51,743 bases of DNA from a bacterium. Lineage in GTDB: Bacteria > Pseudomonadota > Alphaproteobacteria > Sphingomonadales > Sphingomonadaceae. The translations under genes were made by a program, and so were the position numbers. Each line of letters begins with the position of its first letter. Positions within the stretch are counted from its first letter, which is position 1. Shown here piece after piece: positions 1-8,482 of the stretch. Where the stretch lies: contig JAVBXL010000039.1 of the NCBI GenBank assembly GCA_030824575.1, positions 1 through 51,743 of the forward strand. The letters are read 5' to 3'. Below the pieces are notes generated by a model that did not search any database, was not told where the DNA came from, and saw nothing but the letters and a program-made list of their open reading frames with translations.

Positions 1-53
1 GCCCCTGTCCCTTGGACCAGAGTTGATCGAAATCATGGACAAGCGCATCACAC

Positions 54-68
54 GAACATATCAGGAAC
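54..68 (-). promoter_or_regulatory. Candidate LexA (SOS) box
   Basis: The sequence reads GAAC, seven bases, GAAC. This is the reverse complement of the direct repeat GTTC-N7-GTTC that alphaproteobacterial LexA recognises. It ends three bases before the ATG of the radical SAM repair gene and overlaps its ribosome binding site, so bound LexA would block expression. The match to the consensus is exact. Function is inferred from the motif and from the repair role of the genes that follow. Confidence 0.6.
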
Positions 69-71
69 GAT

Positions 72-1316
72 ATGGCCCAGCTTTCCACCCGTTCGAAACT
101 CGAAATCCTCGCCGATGCGGCCAAATATGATGCGTCCTGCGCCTCGTCCGGCACCACCAAGCGCGACAGCCGCGGGGGCAAGGGGATCGGATCGACCGAG
201 GGCATGGGCATCTGCCACGCCTATGCGCCCGACGGCCGCTGCATTTCGCTGCTCAAGATTTTGCTGACCAACAGCTGCATCTTCGACTGCCATTATTGCA
301 TCAACCGCCGGTCGAGCGATGTCCGCCGCGCGCGCTTCACCGCGCAGGAGGTGGTGGACCTGACGCTGAGCTTCTACCGCCGCAATTATATCGAGGGGCT
401 GTTCCTCTCGTCGGGCATCATCCGATCGTCAGACTATACGATGGAGCAGATGGTCGAAGTGGCGCGGTCGCTGCGCGAAGATCATCATTTCCGCGGCTAT
501 ATCCATTTGAAGACGATTCCCGACGCCGATCCGGCGCTGATCCATCAGGCGGGGCTTCATGCCGATCGCCTGTCGATCAATGTCGAGCTGCCGACCGAAA
601 GCGGCCTCAAGCGCCTGGCCCCAGAAAAGGACGGGGTGCGGATCGAAGGGGCGATGAGCCGGCTGCGCAGCGACATGGAGGATGGGCAGGACGCCCGCCG
701 CAAATATAAGAGCGCGCCGCGCTTTGCGCCCGCGGGTCAATCGACCCAGATGATCGTCGGCGCGGACGCGGCCGACGACCGGGCGATCATCGCGCGGGCC
801 AGCAGCCTCTATGACCGGCACAAGCTGCGCCGCGTCTATTACAGCGCCTTCTCCCCCATTCCTTCGCCCAGCGCGGTGCTGCCGCTCAAGCGCCCGCCAT
901 TGCTGCGCGAACATCGGCTCTATCAGTCCGACTGGATGATCCGTTTCTATGGCTATGATGCCAGCGAAATCGCCGCGGCGACCGATGCGGCGACGGGTTG
1001 CCTGCCGCTCGATATCGATCCCAAGCTGGCCTGGGCGCTCAACCATCGCGCCACCTTTCCCGTCGACGTCAACCGCGCCCCGCGCGAGGCATTGCTGCGG
1101 GTGCCGGGACTGGGGGTGAAGGCGGTGGACCGCATCCTGATGAGCCGCCGTCATCGCCGCCTGCGGCTGGACGATGTCGCGCGCCTGACGACATCGATCA
1201 AGAAATTGCGCCCGTTCCTGATCGCGTCCGACTGGCGGCCCTTGGCGCTGATCGACAGCGCCGACCTTCGCGCGCGGGTCGCCCCGCCCGCGCGACAGCT
1301 CGATTTGTTCGCCTGA
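72..1316 (+). CDS. Putative DNA modification/repair radical SAM protein
   Basis: This 414-residue protein belongs to the radical SAM family usually encoded beside UdgX and predicted to act in DNA repair or modification. The reaction is not established. A CxxxCxxC cluster (C69, C73, C76, in the context NSCIFDCHYC) would hold the 4Fe-4S cluster that cleaves S-adenosylmethionine. Near the C terminus (about residues 340–370) a VPGLGVKAVDRIL segment looks like a helix-hairpin-helix DNA-binding motif. The ATG at 72 follows an AGGA ribosome binding site. A LexA-type box lies immediately upstream. The partner gene udgX follows at 2315, separated by two small genes. Family assignment is confident; the biochemical role is inferred. 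Confidence 0.85.
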   Translation: MAQLSTRSKLEILADAAKYDASCASSGTTKRDSRGGKGIGSTEGMGICHAYAPDGRCISLLKILLTNSCIFDCHYCINRRSSDVRRARFTAQEVVDLTLSFYRRNYIEGLFLSSGIIRSSDYTMEQMVEVARSLREDHHFRGYIHLKTIPDADPALIHQAGLHADRLSINVELPTESGLKRLAPEKDGVRIEGAMSRLRSDMEDGQDARRKYKSAPRFAPAGQSTQMIVGADAADDRAIIARASSLYDRHKLRRVYYSAFSPIPSPSAVLPLKRPPLLREHRLYQSDWMIRFYGYDASEIAAATDAATGCLPLDIDPKLAWALNHRATFPVDVNRAPREALLRVPGLGVKAVDRILMSRRHRRLRLDDVARLTTSIKKLRPFLIASDWRPLALIDSADLRARVAPPARQLDLFA

Positions 1317-1390
1317 ACGCGGATTTCGGGTTGATCCATGCTGCGACTCGTGAAATTCTGTCGGCAGGGTCAAGCAAGGAGTTCTGGGCT

Positions 1391-1741
1391 TTGGCGACGA
1401 CGCTCGGCAATCATACACATCAGCGCAAGGGTTTTGCGAAGCGGATCAGCACGCATCTGGCCGCGGCGCTGGTGGTCTTCTGCCTGCTCCAGATCGGCAT
1501 CGTCGCCAAAACGGGCGGCTCGCTCGTCCTGCATCTGGGCGTCATCGTTGCGATCGGCGGCTATGCCGTGGCCGCGCGCGGGTTGGAACGACGCTGGCAG
1601 ATGCTGGAGCAGGGCGGCCTGCCTGACAGCGGCCTTGCCGTCCGCTTCCGCCGCGATGTGGCGCAGCTCTGGGCCGCCAGCCTGCTGGGTGCCTTGCTCT
1701 GGGTGCCGGTCGCAATCATCTTCCGCTTTCTGTTCGGCTAA
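1391..1741 (+). CDS. Small hypothetical membrane protein
   Basis: This protein of 116 residues is not assigned to a named family. It has about three hydrophobic segments: one near residues 15–33 (AAALVVFCLLQIGIVA), one near 37–52, and a C-terminal one near 95–115 (LLGALLWVPVAIIF). It is probably an inner-membrane protein. I chose the TTG at 1391 because an AAGGAG ribosome binding site ends about eight bases upstream and no ATG or GTG fits this frame after the end of the radical SAM gene. It sits between the radical SAM gene and the hemerythrin gene on the same strand, but nothing ties its function to DNA repair. Confidence 0.6.
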   Translation: MATTLGNHTHQRKGFAKRISTHLAAALVVFCLLQIGIVAKTGGSLVLHLGVIVAIGGYAVAARGLERRWQMLEQGGLPDSGLAVRFRRDVAQLWAASLLGALLWVPVAIIFRFLFG

Positions 1742-1815
1742 ATATCGGTCGGCTTTTTGGCGGGAGCCAATTGCTCCGCGTGTCGTTGTCTGTCCTCGGA
1801 AGAGGAGGACCAACC

Positions 1816-2280
1816 ATGGCCGACGCCAATATTTTCGACCGCCTGAAGCAGGATCACGACACCCATCGCGCGCTGTTCGCCAAGATGGCCGACGCCGCGA
1901 AGGACGAAAAGCAGCTGGAAAAGCTGTTCGACCAGTTCAAGGTGGAAGTGTCTGCCCATGCCGCCGCGGAGGAGGAAACCCTCTACGCCACCATGCTGGC
2001 CCGCCCGGACCTGCGCGAGGATGCGCAGCACAGCGTATCCGAGCACAAGGAAATCGACGATTATCTCGAAGAGCTGGACGAGCTGAAATTCAATGGCGAG
2101 GCGTGGCGCAAGAAATTCGCCGAAATGAAGAAACGCTACCTCCACCATATCGAGGAGGAAGAGGAGGAGATGTTCCCCGACGCCGCCAAGGAACTGACGG
2201 CGGACGAAGAGGACAAGCTGGGCAAGCTGTTCGCCAAGCGCAAGCCCGCCGAGCTGGAGCGCGCGCAAGCCGAGGATTGA
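1816..2280 (+). CDS. Hemerythrin HHE-domain protein
   Basis: This 154-residue helical protein has the histidine and acidic pattern of hemerythrin HHE domains: HDTH at residues 14–17, a central HAAAEEE segment, and HHIEEEEEEMFPD near residue 115. Such domains bind a non-haem di-iron centre that senses or carries oxygen, nitric oxide or iron. The ATG at 1816 is preceded by AGAGGAGG at 1801. A longer in-frame start at 1771 is less likely because it precedes this ribosome binding site. It is probably cytoplasmic since no signal peptide is visible. It lies 34 bases upstream of udgX and may be cotranscribed with it. Confidence 0.85.
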   Translation: MADANIFDRLKQDHDTHRALFAKMADAAKDEKQLEKLFDQFKVEVSAHAAAEEETLYATMLARPDLREDAQHSVSEHKEIDDYLEELDELKFNGEAWRKKFAEMKKRYLHHIEEEEEEMFPDAAKELTADEEDKLGKLFAKRKPAELERAQAED

Positions 2281-2314
2281 AGGTTGCCCTTCCTCCGTTA
2301 GCCGTAAACGGACT

Positions 2315-3739
2315 ATGAGATCGCCGACCATCTACCGAGTCGCGCTGACCGCCCCGGACGATTTCGACGGCTGGCGGGCGGCGGCGCGGCGCTTGGCGAT
2401 GCACGGCGTCGATCCGGCGGATATCGTGTGGCAGGTCGGCGAAACGAGCGGCGACCTGTTCGGCGACGCGCCCCTGCCCCCTGAACGACCCGGCGACGGC
2501 TTTTCCGTATCGCGCGCCTTTGTCGATTTGGCCCAAAGCGCGATCCTGCATAGCGATCCCGAACGCTTCGCCCTGCTCTATGCGCTGCTGCGCCGGTTGC
2601 GCGATCGGCCGGGGCTGATGGAGGACAAAGCCGATCCGCTGCTGCGCCGGGTCGACATGCTGGCCAAGGCGGTGCGCCGCGACATTCACAAGATGCGCGC
2701 CTTCGTGCGGTTTCGCGCGCTGGAGGATGACGCAGGCCCGCGCTTTATCGCCTGGTTCGAACCCGATCATCATATCGTCCGCGCCAATGCCGGCTTCTTC
2801 CTGCGCCGCTTCGCATCGATGCGCTGGTCGATCCTAACGCCGGAGGTCAGCATCCACTGGGATGGCGACGTCCTGACCGAGGGACCGGGCGCCAGCCGCG
2901 GCGACGCGCCCGCCGACGACCCGGTCGAGGAGATGTGGAAGGGCTATTATGCCGCGATCTTCAACCCGGCTCGGCTCAAGACCGGGGCCATGCTGTCCGA
3001 AATGCCGAAGAAATATTGGCGCAACCTGCCCGAAGCCGCGCTCATCCCCGACCTGATCGCCGGGGCGCAGGCGCGCGAGGCGGCCATGATCGCGACCGCG
3101 CCGCTGCCCGAAAAGGCGCCGCCCAGGCGCCAGGGTAATGCGGCGACCGTCTGGGCCGCCATCCGCGACGAGGCGACGGGCTGCACCCGCTGCCCGTTGC
3201 ACCGGGACGCCACGCAGACGGTGTTTGGCGAAGGCCCGCTCGACGCGCCCCTGCTCTTCATCGGCGAACAGCCGGGCGATCAGGAGGATCTGGCCGGGAG
3301 GCCGTTCGTCGGACCGGCGGGGCAGTTGTTCGACCGGGCGCTGGCGGAGGCGGGCGTCGACCGATCGCGCGCTTACGTCACCAATGCGGTGAAGCATTTC
3401 AAATTCGAGCGGCGCGGGAAGCGCCGCCTGCATCAATCACCCGATGCGGGCGAGATCGAAGCGTGCCGATGGTGGTTGAGCCAGGAGATCGACCTGGTCC
3501 GCCCGCGCATCATCGTTGCGCTGGGCGCGTCGGCGGCTCGCGCGATGCTGGGTAAAGCGGTGACGATCAGCCGGACGCGGGGTCAGGCGATCGCGCTCGA
3601 TGGCGGTGCGGAAGGCTGGGTCACGGTGCATCCGAGCTATTTGCTGCGCCTGCCGGACGAGGATCGCCGGGCGGAGGAACAGGCCCGCTTTGTCGAAGAC
3701 CTGCGCGCTATCGGGGCGCGGCTGAAGGCACTGGCCTGA
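2315..3739 (+). CDS. udgX: UdgX-family uracil-DNA glycosylase fused to a DUF4130-like domain
   Basis: The 474-residue protein has an N-terminal domain (about residues 1–245) of the 'probable DNA metabolism' type that pairs with the upstream radical SAM protein. The C-terminal half is a UdgX uracil-DNA glycosylase. UdgX excises uracil and is known for staying covalently bound to the abasic site through a histidine. The hallmarks are visible: GEQPGDQEDLAGRPFVGP near residue 317, the KRRLHQSP loop with H373 as the expected covalent histidine, and the HPSYLLR motif near residue 435. Four cysteines may hold a 4Fe-4S cluster (CTRC near residue 290 among them). The ATG at 2315 has no strong ribosome binding site. 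A LexA-like box lies upstream of the locus. Confidence 0.9.
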   Translation: MRSPTIYRVALTAPDDFDGWRAAARRLAMHGVDPADIVWQVGETSGDLFGDAPLPPERPGDGFSVSRAFVDLAQSAILHSDPERFALLYALLRRLRDRPGLMEDKADPLLRRVDMLAKAVRRDIHKMRAFVRFRALEDDAGPRFIAWFEPDHHIVRANAGFFLRRFASMRWSILTPEVSIHWDGDVLTEGPGASRGDAPADDPVEEMWKGYYAAIFNPARLKTGAMLSEMPKKYWRNLPEAALIPDLIAGAQAREAAMIATAPLPEKAPPRRQGNAATVWAAIRDEATGCTRCPLHRDATQTVFGEGPLDAPLLFIGEQPGDQEDLAGRPFVGPAGQLFDRALAEAGVDRSRAYVTNAVKHFKFERRGKRRLHQSPDAGEIEACRWWLSQEIDLVRPRIIVALGASAARAMLGKAVTISRTRGQAIALDGGAEGWVTVHPSYLLRLPDEDRRAEEQARFVEDLRAIGARLKALA

Positions 3740-3763
3740 ATGCGCTGGCTAAATAGGCAGGAA

Positions 3764-3799
3764 TGCGGAACGGCTACAGTCCAAGGAAGCCGTTCCGCA
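3764..3799. terminator. Perfect 12-bp hairpin between convergent genes
   Basis: TGCGGAACGGCT and AGCCGTTCCGCA form a perfect 12-bp inverted repeat with a 12-base loop. It lies between the end of udgX and the end of the opposing outer-membrane protein gene. There is no clear T-run on either side, so it may be a processing or attenuated terminator rather than a classical intrinsic one. Confidence 0.5.
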
Positions 3800-3879
3800 C
3801 CCCAACTTCCATTCGGAAGCTGAGTTTAAGACCGGGCGAGCCGTATCGGCCCGCCCCGCCTATGCTTGAATATTGGCGA

Positions 3880-4437
3880 TCAGAATTTCGCGACGACGCC
3901 CGCCATCGGGCGGATCGAATGGAAATCACCGGTCGTGTCGGCCTGCACGCGCAGGCGGATGTTGCTGCTCTGGGCCGAACCGCCCATGTCGGCGGGCGAC
4001 AGTTCGACGCCGGCGCCATAGGTCATGCCGTGATAGTCGCGGCTATCCTTGCCCAAGGCGTCGAAATTGGTCCACTGATAGCCGACCTTGGTGAAGATCA
4101 TGCTGTCCTTGCCTGCTTTCACGCCGACGCGGCCCGCCGCGCCATATTCCCAGTCGATATCGCCCGACACGCCCTTGGACGCAGTGCCCTCTACGCCCAG
4201 AACCAGCGGCCCTGCGACATTGACGTTTACGCCCGCCACGCCTTCGACCATGCGGCCCTTATAGCCGACCGGCGGAATGCCTTCCTTGCTGGTTTCGCTG
4301 TCATAATTATGCACGCCGCCCATGACGCCGACATAGGGTTCGATGCGGCGGGTGGACGAACCGGCGTCATCCTGCGCGATGGCGGCGGCGGGCAACAGGA
4401 ACGCAGCGGCGGCTGCCGAAAAAAGCAGTGTCTTCAT
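3880..4437 (-). CDS. Opa-like outer-membrane beta-barrel protein
   Basis: The 185-residue product begins with a clear signal peptide (MKTLLFSAAAAAFLLPAAAIAQ, cleavage after AIAQ near residue 22). Alternating hydrophobic strands rich in Gly, Val and Tyr follow, typical of a small eight-stranded OmpA/Opa-type porin barrel. It ends in a terminal phenylalanine (VVAKF), the usual signal for outer-membrane barrel assembly. The open frame extends upstream to 4689, but the signal peptide fixes the start at 4437. It is transcribed divergently from a lipoprotein gene. The specific role, adhesion or envelope stability, cannot be told from sequence. Confidence 0.75.
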   Translation of the reverse strand: MKTLLFSAAAAAFLLPAAAIAQDDAGSSTRRIEPYVGVMGGVHNYDSETSKEGIPPVGYKGRMVEGVAGVNVNVAGPLVLGVEGTASKGVSGDIDWEYGAAGRVGVKAGKDSMIFTKVGYQWTNFDALGKDSRDYHGMTYGAGVELSPADMGGSAQSSNIRLRVQADTTGDFHSIRPMAGVVAKF

Positions 4438-4751
4438 GGGAGTGACCCTTTGTCTATTGTGGATTTGTTGAGCGGCGGTGTGGACCCGCCGGGCCGACGC
4501 GGCGCTCAAAGCGGCTGCGATCGACACGGGAAGAATGACCGGACCGGCCGGAAGGTTTCCTGCATAATCTACAAAAGCCGGTCGAAAGGCGATTATGTGG
4601 CGGAAAGAACACGCTTTCTGTCGCCCCGATGAACGAAACCCGACTTTTCTGAACCTGCGATAAACGCTGGCCCAGAAAGGATAATCCATTCACAACCAAT
4701 TCAACCGGGCCGCGTTACGCAGGGTATCAGATGGAGATGAGGAGAAAGGCG
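4438..4751. other. Divergent intergenic region
   Basis: This 314-base gap between the divergent Opa-like and lipoprotein genes should hold both promoters. It is less GC-rich than its surroundings around 4600–4710. I see no confident promoter boxes, RNA gene or repeat in it. The frames that cross it lack coding character. Confidence 0.5.
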
Positions 4752-5465
4752 ATGACGGGCATCCGACATCGGTTCCTGGCGGTAATCGGACTTGCAAGCG
4801 CACTGGCCCTGGGTGGTTGCGCCTATGATGACGGCTATGGCTATGGCGGCGTAAGCGTGGGTAGCGGCTATTATGGCAATGGCGGCTATTATGACGACGG
4901 CTATTATGGGCAGTCGGGCTATTACCAGCCTGGCGGCTATGGCGGCTGGTACGACAATTTCTACTACCCGGGCAGCGGCTATTATATCTATGACCGTGGC
5001 GGCCGACGCCATCGCTGGAATGACGGCCAGCGCCGCTATTGGGAAGGCCGCCGGGCCGAGCGCGGCGACGATGGTCGCTGGCGCGGCCGGGATCGCGATG
5101 GCCGGGATCGGGATCGGGACGGCAACCGCGACGGCAATTGGCGCGATCGCGATCCTCGTCCGGGCAATGGCAACGCCACCCGGCCACCGCGTCCGCCCCA
5201 GGGCACTAACAATGGCGGCAATTGGGGACGGGGCCAGAATGACGGCCAGGGTCGCGACCGTAACCAATGGCGCGGCAATGGCGGCAACCGGCCCGACGGC
5301 GCACGGCCCACGCCCCAGCCAGGCCTGCGCCAGCCTCAGACCCGGCCGCAGGTCCAGCCACAACCGCGACCGTCTCGCCCGCAGATGAGCCAGCCGCGCC
5401 TGCAGCGCGATTGGGGTGGTGGCGGACGTGGGCGTGAACCGTCGGCACGGGTCCGCCCGAACTGA
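4752..5465 (+). CDS. Gly/Tyr- and Arg-rich lipoprotein
   Basis: The 237-residue product starts with a lipoprotein signal peptide ending in the lipobox LGGC (C23). Residues 25–75 are rich in glycine and tyrosine (YYGNGGYYDDG type repeats), followed by an Arg/Asp-rich stretch with repeated DRDG units and a Pro/Gln/Arg-rich tail. The whole mature region appears low-complexity and disordered, suggesting an envelope or surface role. The ATG at 4752 is favoured over that at 4731 because AGGAGA lies about seven bases upstream. The stop codon overlaps the start of the next lipoprotein gene (TGATG), so the two are likely translated together. Function unknown. Confidence 0.65.
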   Translation: MTGIRHRFLAVIGLASALALGGCAYDDGYGYGGVSVGSGYYGNGGYYDDGYYGQSGYYQPGGYGGWYDNFYYPGSGYYIYDRGGRRHRWNDGQRRYWEGRRAERGDDGRWRGRDRDGRDRDRDGNRDGNWRDRDPRPGNGNATRPPRPPQGTNNGGNWGRGQNDGQGRDRNQWRGNGGNRPDGARPTPQPGLRQPQTRPQVQPQPRPSRPQMSQPRLQRDWGGGGRGREPSARVRPN

Positions 5466-6154
5466 TGCGGATAGCGACGACGACCGCCGCCCTGCTCTGC
5501 CTCCTGCTCGTCGCGGCCTGCGACGGGCGGGAGGAAAGCGCGATCGACAATATCGCCAATGGCGCCAACGCGGCGCAGGTGGAAAATAACGTCCGCAGCG
5601 AGGCGATGGCGGTGATGGAGCCGCTTAATCCGCCCGCCCCCGGCACGCCGGGCGGCCTGCCCGTCGATCCCGCCCCGATCGCAGAAGGATCGATCGATCC
5701 CGACAGCGCGCAGGGCGCAGCGCAGGTGGTGCAGGGCTATTATGGTCTGCTGCAAGAAAAGCGGTTCGAGGATGCGCAGGATCTGTGGAATCCGGTCGGC
5801 GCGATCGGATCGCAGGATGACGCCCATTTCGCCTCGCGCTTCCGCGGCTTTGGCGAAATCCATGCCAATGTCGGTGCGCCGTCCGAACCGGAAGGGACGG
5901 CGGGATCGACCTATGTGACGGTGCCGGTGCAGGTCTATGGCCGCATCGCCGCCAACGGCCATCCCTGGCATGTGCTGCGGCAGGTCGTGTTGCGCCGGGT
6001 CGATGACGTTCCCGGATCGACGCCGGAACAGCGCCGCTGGCATATCGAAGCGATCGGCGCTTATCAGCCGCCGGCGGATGCCCCCGGTGCGGATAACGGG
6101 GCGGAAACGGCGCAGGCCATTTCGATGACGGATGGCATGGCCAAAAGGCCTTAA
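5465..6154 (+). CDS. Hypothetical lipoprotein
   Basis: This 229-residue protein has a lipoprotein signal peptide with lipobox VAAC (C19), so it should be lipid-anchored in the envelope. After a linker rich in Asn, Ala and Pro, residues about 75–200 form a compact region (VVQGYYGLLQEKRFEDAQDLW and onward) resembling the small NTF2/DUF4878-like folds seen in sphingomonad lipoproteins. That resemblance is weak. It overlaps the upstream Gly/Tyr-rich lipoprotein gene by one base and is followed by a strong terminator. Function is not recognised. Confidence 0.65.
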   Translation: MRIATTTAALLCLLLVAACDGREESAIDNIANGANAAQVENNVRSEAMAVMEPLNPPAPGTPGGLPVDPAPIAEGSIDPDSAQGAAQVVQGYYGLLQEKRFEDAQDLWNPVGAIGSQDDAHFASRFRGFGEIHANVGAPSEPEGTAGSTYVTVPVQVYGRIAANGHPWHVLRQVVLRRVDDVPGSTPEQRRWHIEAIGAYQPPADAPGADNGAETAQAISMTDGMAKRP

Positions 6155-6200
6155 GGGCTGGAACGCCGATTATGTCAGTGATGCGCTATTGCGCGTCAAC

Positions 6201-6240
6201 AAAAAAGGCGCCCGGTCTTTACGACCGGACGCCTTTTCCT
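6201..6240. terminator. Bidirectional intrinsic terminator
   Basis: A long GC-rich stem (GGCGCCCGGTC pairing with GACCGGACGCC, one mismatch) closes on a short TTTA loop and is flanked by AAAAAA on the left and TTTTCCT on the right. It lies between the convergent lipoprotein and cyclophilin genes and should stop both transcripts. Confidence 0.85.
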
Positions 6241-6259
6241 ATCCGATATCAGGCTGATC

Positions 6260-6715
6260 TCAGGCGACGGTCGCCGTGACGATCTTGCCCGGCGTGCGCG
6301 GCGGCTCGCCCTTGGGCAGCGCGTCGACATGTTCCATGCCCGACGTCACTTCGCCCCAGACGGTATATTGGCCATCCAGGAAGGTGGCGTCGTCGAAGCA
6401 GATGAAAAACTGGCTGTTGGCGCTGTTCGGGTTGGACGAACGGGCCATCGAGCACACGCCGCGCACATGCTTTTCACGGCTGAACTCGGCCTTGATGTCG
6501 GGCTTGTTGGGGTGACCGCCCATGCCGGTGCCGGTCGGATCACCACCCTGCGCCATGAAGCCGGGGATGACGCGGTGGAACACCACGCCGTCATAAAAGC
6601 CTTCCTTGGCGTTTTCCACGATGCGCGCGACATGGCCGGGGGCGAGGTCGGGGCGCAGCTTGATTACGACGTCGCCGCCGCTGTCGAGGGTAAGGGTAAG
6701 GGTTTCGTCGGCCAT
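6260..6715 (-). CDS. Peptidyl-prolyl cis-trans isomerase, cyclophilin type
   Basis: The 151-residue protein is a single cyclophilin domain that catalyses proline cis-trans isomerisation during protein folding. Family motifs are clear: FYDGVVFHRVIPGFMAQGGDPTGTG (catalytic Arg in FHRV), the NSQFFICFDD segment, and the closing VWGEVTSGMEHVD. No signal peptide is present, so it is the cytoplasmic PpiB-like form. I used the ATG at 6715 (MADETLTL), which has a GAGAGG ribosome binding site. The longer reading frame to 6754 would bypass it. It is convergent with the lipoprotein gene across a shared terminator. Confidence 0.92.
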   Translation of the reverse strand: MADETLTLTLDSGGDVVIKLRPDLAPGHVARIVENAKEGFYDGVVFHRVIPGFMAQGGDPTGTGMGGHPNKPDIKAEFSREKHVRGVCSMARSSNPNSANSQFFICFDDATFLDGQYTVWGEVTSGMEHVDALPKGEPPRTPGKIVTATVA

Positions 6716-6881
6716 GAAGCATCCTCTCAATATGGGAAGGGGTGATGCCCCCATATAGAGGCTTCAAAAGGGGATGGAAGTTTCTTGTGGAGAAGGCGTC
6801 CCCGCCCGTCACCCATTGCAATTCCATGCTGCATGGGCGAAAGCATCGCCATGTTACAGGAACCGGACAGTAGGGGGCGCC

Positions 6882-8318
6882 ATGAGCGAGCGCGGCGATC
6901 CAGCCGAACCCCTGTTGCGTGGGGACGAGACTGACGATGAGGCGATCCTCGAACAGGCTGAAACGGGCCTGGACGAGGATGATCGGCTGAAGCCTGCATT
7001 CCTGTCCTCCGTGCTGGACGCGGTGGAGGATGGCGACAGCGAAAAGGCGCGCGACCTGGTGTCGCCGCTCCATCCGGCCGACATCGCCGACCTTCTGGAA
7101 CTGACGCCGTCGGACCGGCGCGCAGACGTCGCCGCGGCGCTGGGCGACCTGGTCGGCGCGGAAGTGCTGTCGGAACTGAACGACTATGTCCGCGACGACC
7201 TGATCGGCGCGCTCGCGCCTGAACAGGTGGCGGAATTCGCGGCCGAACTCGACACCGACGACGCGGTCGCGATGATCGAGGATATGGAGGAGGCCGACCA
7301 GCAGGCCGTCCTGGATGCGCTCGACCCTGAAGATCGCGCGGCGATCCAAAGCGCGCTATCTTATCCGGAAGAATCCGCCGGCCGCCTGATGCAGCGCGAT
7401 CTGGTGGCGGTGCCCCAGCATATGACCGTGGGCCAGGTGATCGACTATCTCCGCGACAATGCGGACCTGACGCAGGATTTCTGGGAAATCTATGTGGTTG
7501 ACGCGGCCCATCGGCCGATCGGCTATTGCCAGCTTAGCTGGATTCTGACCTGCCCCCGCGGCATCGCCATGACCGACCTGATGAAGCGCGAACAGACGCT
7601 GATCCCGGTCGACATGGACCAGGAGGAAGTCGCGCTGCGCTTCCAGAAATATGCGCTGATCTCCGCCGCGGTGGTCGATTCGGCGGGCCGTCTGGTCGGC
7701 ATGATCACGGTCGACGACGTCGTCCACATCATCGCCGAAGAAGCGGGCGAGGACATATTGCGCCTGTCGGGCGCGGGCGAAGGCGACATCAACCAGCCGA
7801 TCCTGATGACGGTGCGCACCCGCCTGGTCTGGCTGGTCGTCAATCTGGGCACCGCCATGATCGCCGCATCGGTGGTCGGCCTGTTCGAACATACGATCGA
7901 ACGTCTGGCGATGCTGGCCGCGCTGATGGGCATCGTATCGGGCATGGGCGGCAATGCGGGCACGCAGACGCTGGCGGTCATGGTCCGCGCCATCGCCACC
8001 AATCAGGTCACCAGTTCCAACACGCTGCGCATGATCGTGCGGGAATTTCGGATCGCCGCGACCAATGGATCGGTGCTCGGCGTGCTGATCGGCATCGGCT
8101 CCTACATCATCTACGGCCAACTCGGCCTGTCGCTGGTGTTCGCGACCGCCATCCTCATCAACAATATGGTGGCGGGTCTGGCGGGCGTACTGATCCCGGT
8201 AACGCTGGATCGCCGCAATATCGATCCGGCCGTATCATCGGCAGTGTTCGTGACGATGATGACCGATTCGCTGGGCTTCTTCACCTTTTTGGGGCTGGCG
8301 ACGATTTTCCTGACTTGA
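6882..8318 (+). CDS. mgtE: Magnesium transporter MgtE
   Basis: This 478-residue protein matches the MgtE architecture. An acidic N-terminal superhelical domain (about residues 45–165; LHPADIADLLELT is typical) is followed by a pair of CBS domains (about 170–290; SAGRLMQRDLVAVPQHMTVG and VDDVVHIIAEE). The C-terminal membrane domain has about five helices (about 310–478), including the conserved MGGNAGTQTLAVMVRA segment that lines the pore. The cytoplasmic domains sense Mg2+ and close the channel when it is abundant. I chose ATG 6882, following AGGGGGCGCC. The frame is open from 6774, but that extension lacks family similarity. Confidence 0.93.
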   Translation: MSERGDPAEPLLRGDETDDEAILEQAETGLDEDDRLKPAFLSSVLDAVEDGDSEKARDLVSPLHPADIADLLELTPSDRRADVAAALGDLVGAEVLSELNDYVRDDLIGALAPEQVAEFAAELDTDDAVAMIEDMEEADQQAVLDALDPEDRAAIQSALSYPEESAGRLMQRDLVAVPQHMTVGQVIDYLRDNADLTQDFWEIYVVDAAHRPIGYCQLSWILTCPRGIAMTDLMKREQTLIPVDMDQEEVALRFQKYALISAAVVDSAGRLVGMITVDDVVHIIAEEAGEDILRLSGAGEGDINQPILMTVRTRLVWLVVNLGTAMIAASVVGLFEHTIERLAMLAALMGIVSGMGGNAGTQTLAVMVRAIATNQVTSSNTLRMIVREFRIAATNGSVLGVLIGIGSYIIYGQLGLSLVFATAILINNMVAGLAGVLIPVTLDRRNIDPAVSSAVFVTMMTDSLGFFTFLGLATIFLT

Positions 8319-8336
8319 TGGTGTCGAGACGGCACC

Positions 8337-8403
8337 GGCCCGCTCCCCCACCCGGCCACCCATAGATGACTCGCGTTGGATGGCCATGTGGGGGGAGCGG
8401 GCC
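8337..8403. terminator. Long inverted repeat after mgtE
   Basis: GGCCCGCTCCCCCAC pairs with GTGGGGGGAGCGGGCC across about 36 bases, with one bulged G. Inside the loop GGCCACCCAT and ATGGCC can pair further. It begins 18 bases after the mgtE stop. It may act as a terminator or as a stable 3' structure; no U-tract is visible. Confidence 0.5.
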
Positions 8404-8482
8404 AGTGCGACGGATTGTGCGACGTGATTCTCAAACGACGCCATATTGATCCCGTGCCCGTCGCCGCCCATCTAGGCCGCCT

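Noticed and set aside
3763..4632. Long plus-strand open frame opposite the Opa-like gene
   Set aside because: It is the antisense of a gene with a signal peptide and barrel character and shows no family features of its own.
4873..5388. Ala/Met/Ile-rich open frame in the lipoprotein region
   Set aside because: Shadow of the Gly/Tyr-rich lipoprotein gene; its odd composition comes from reading GGCTAT-type repeats in another frame.
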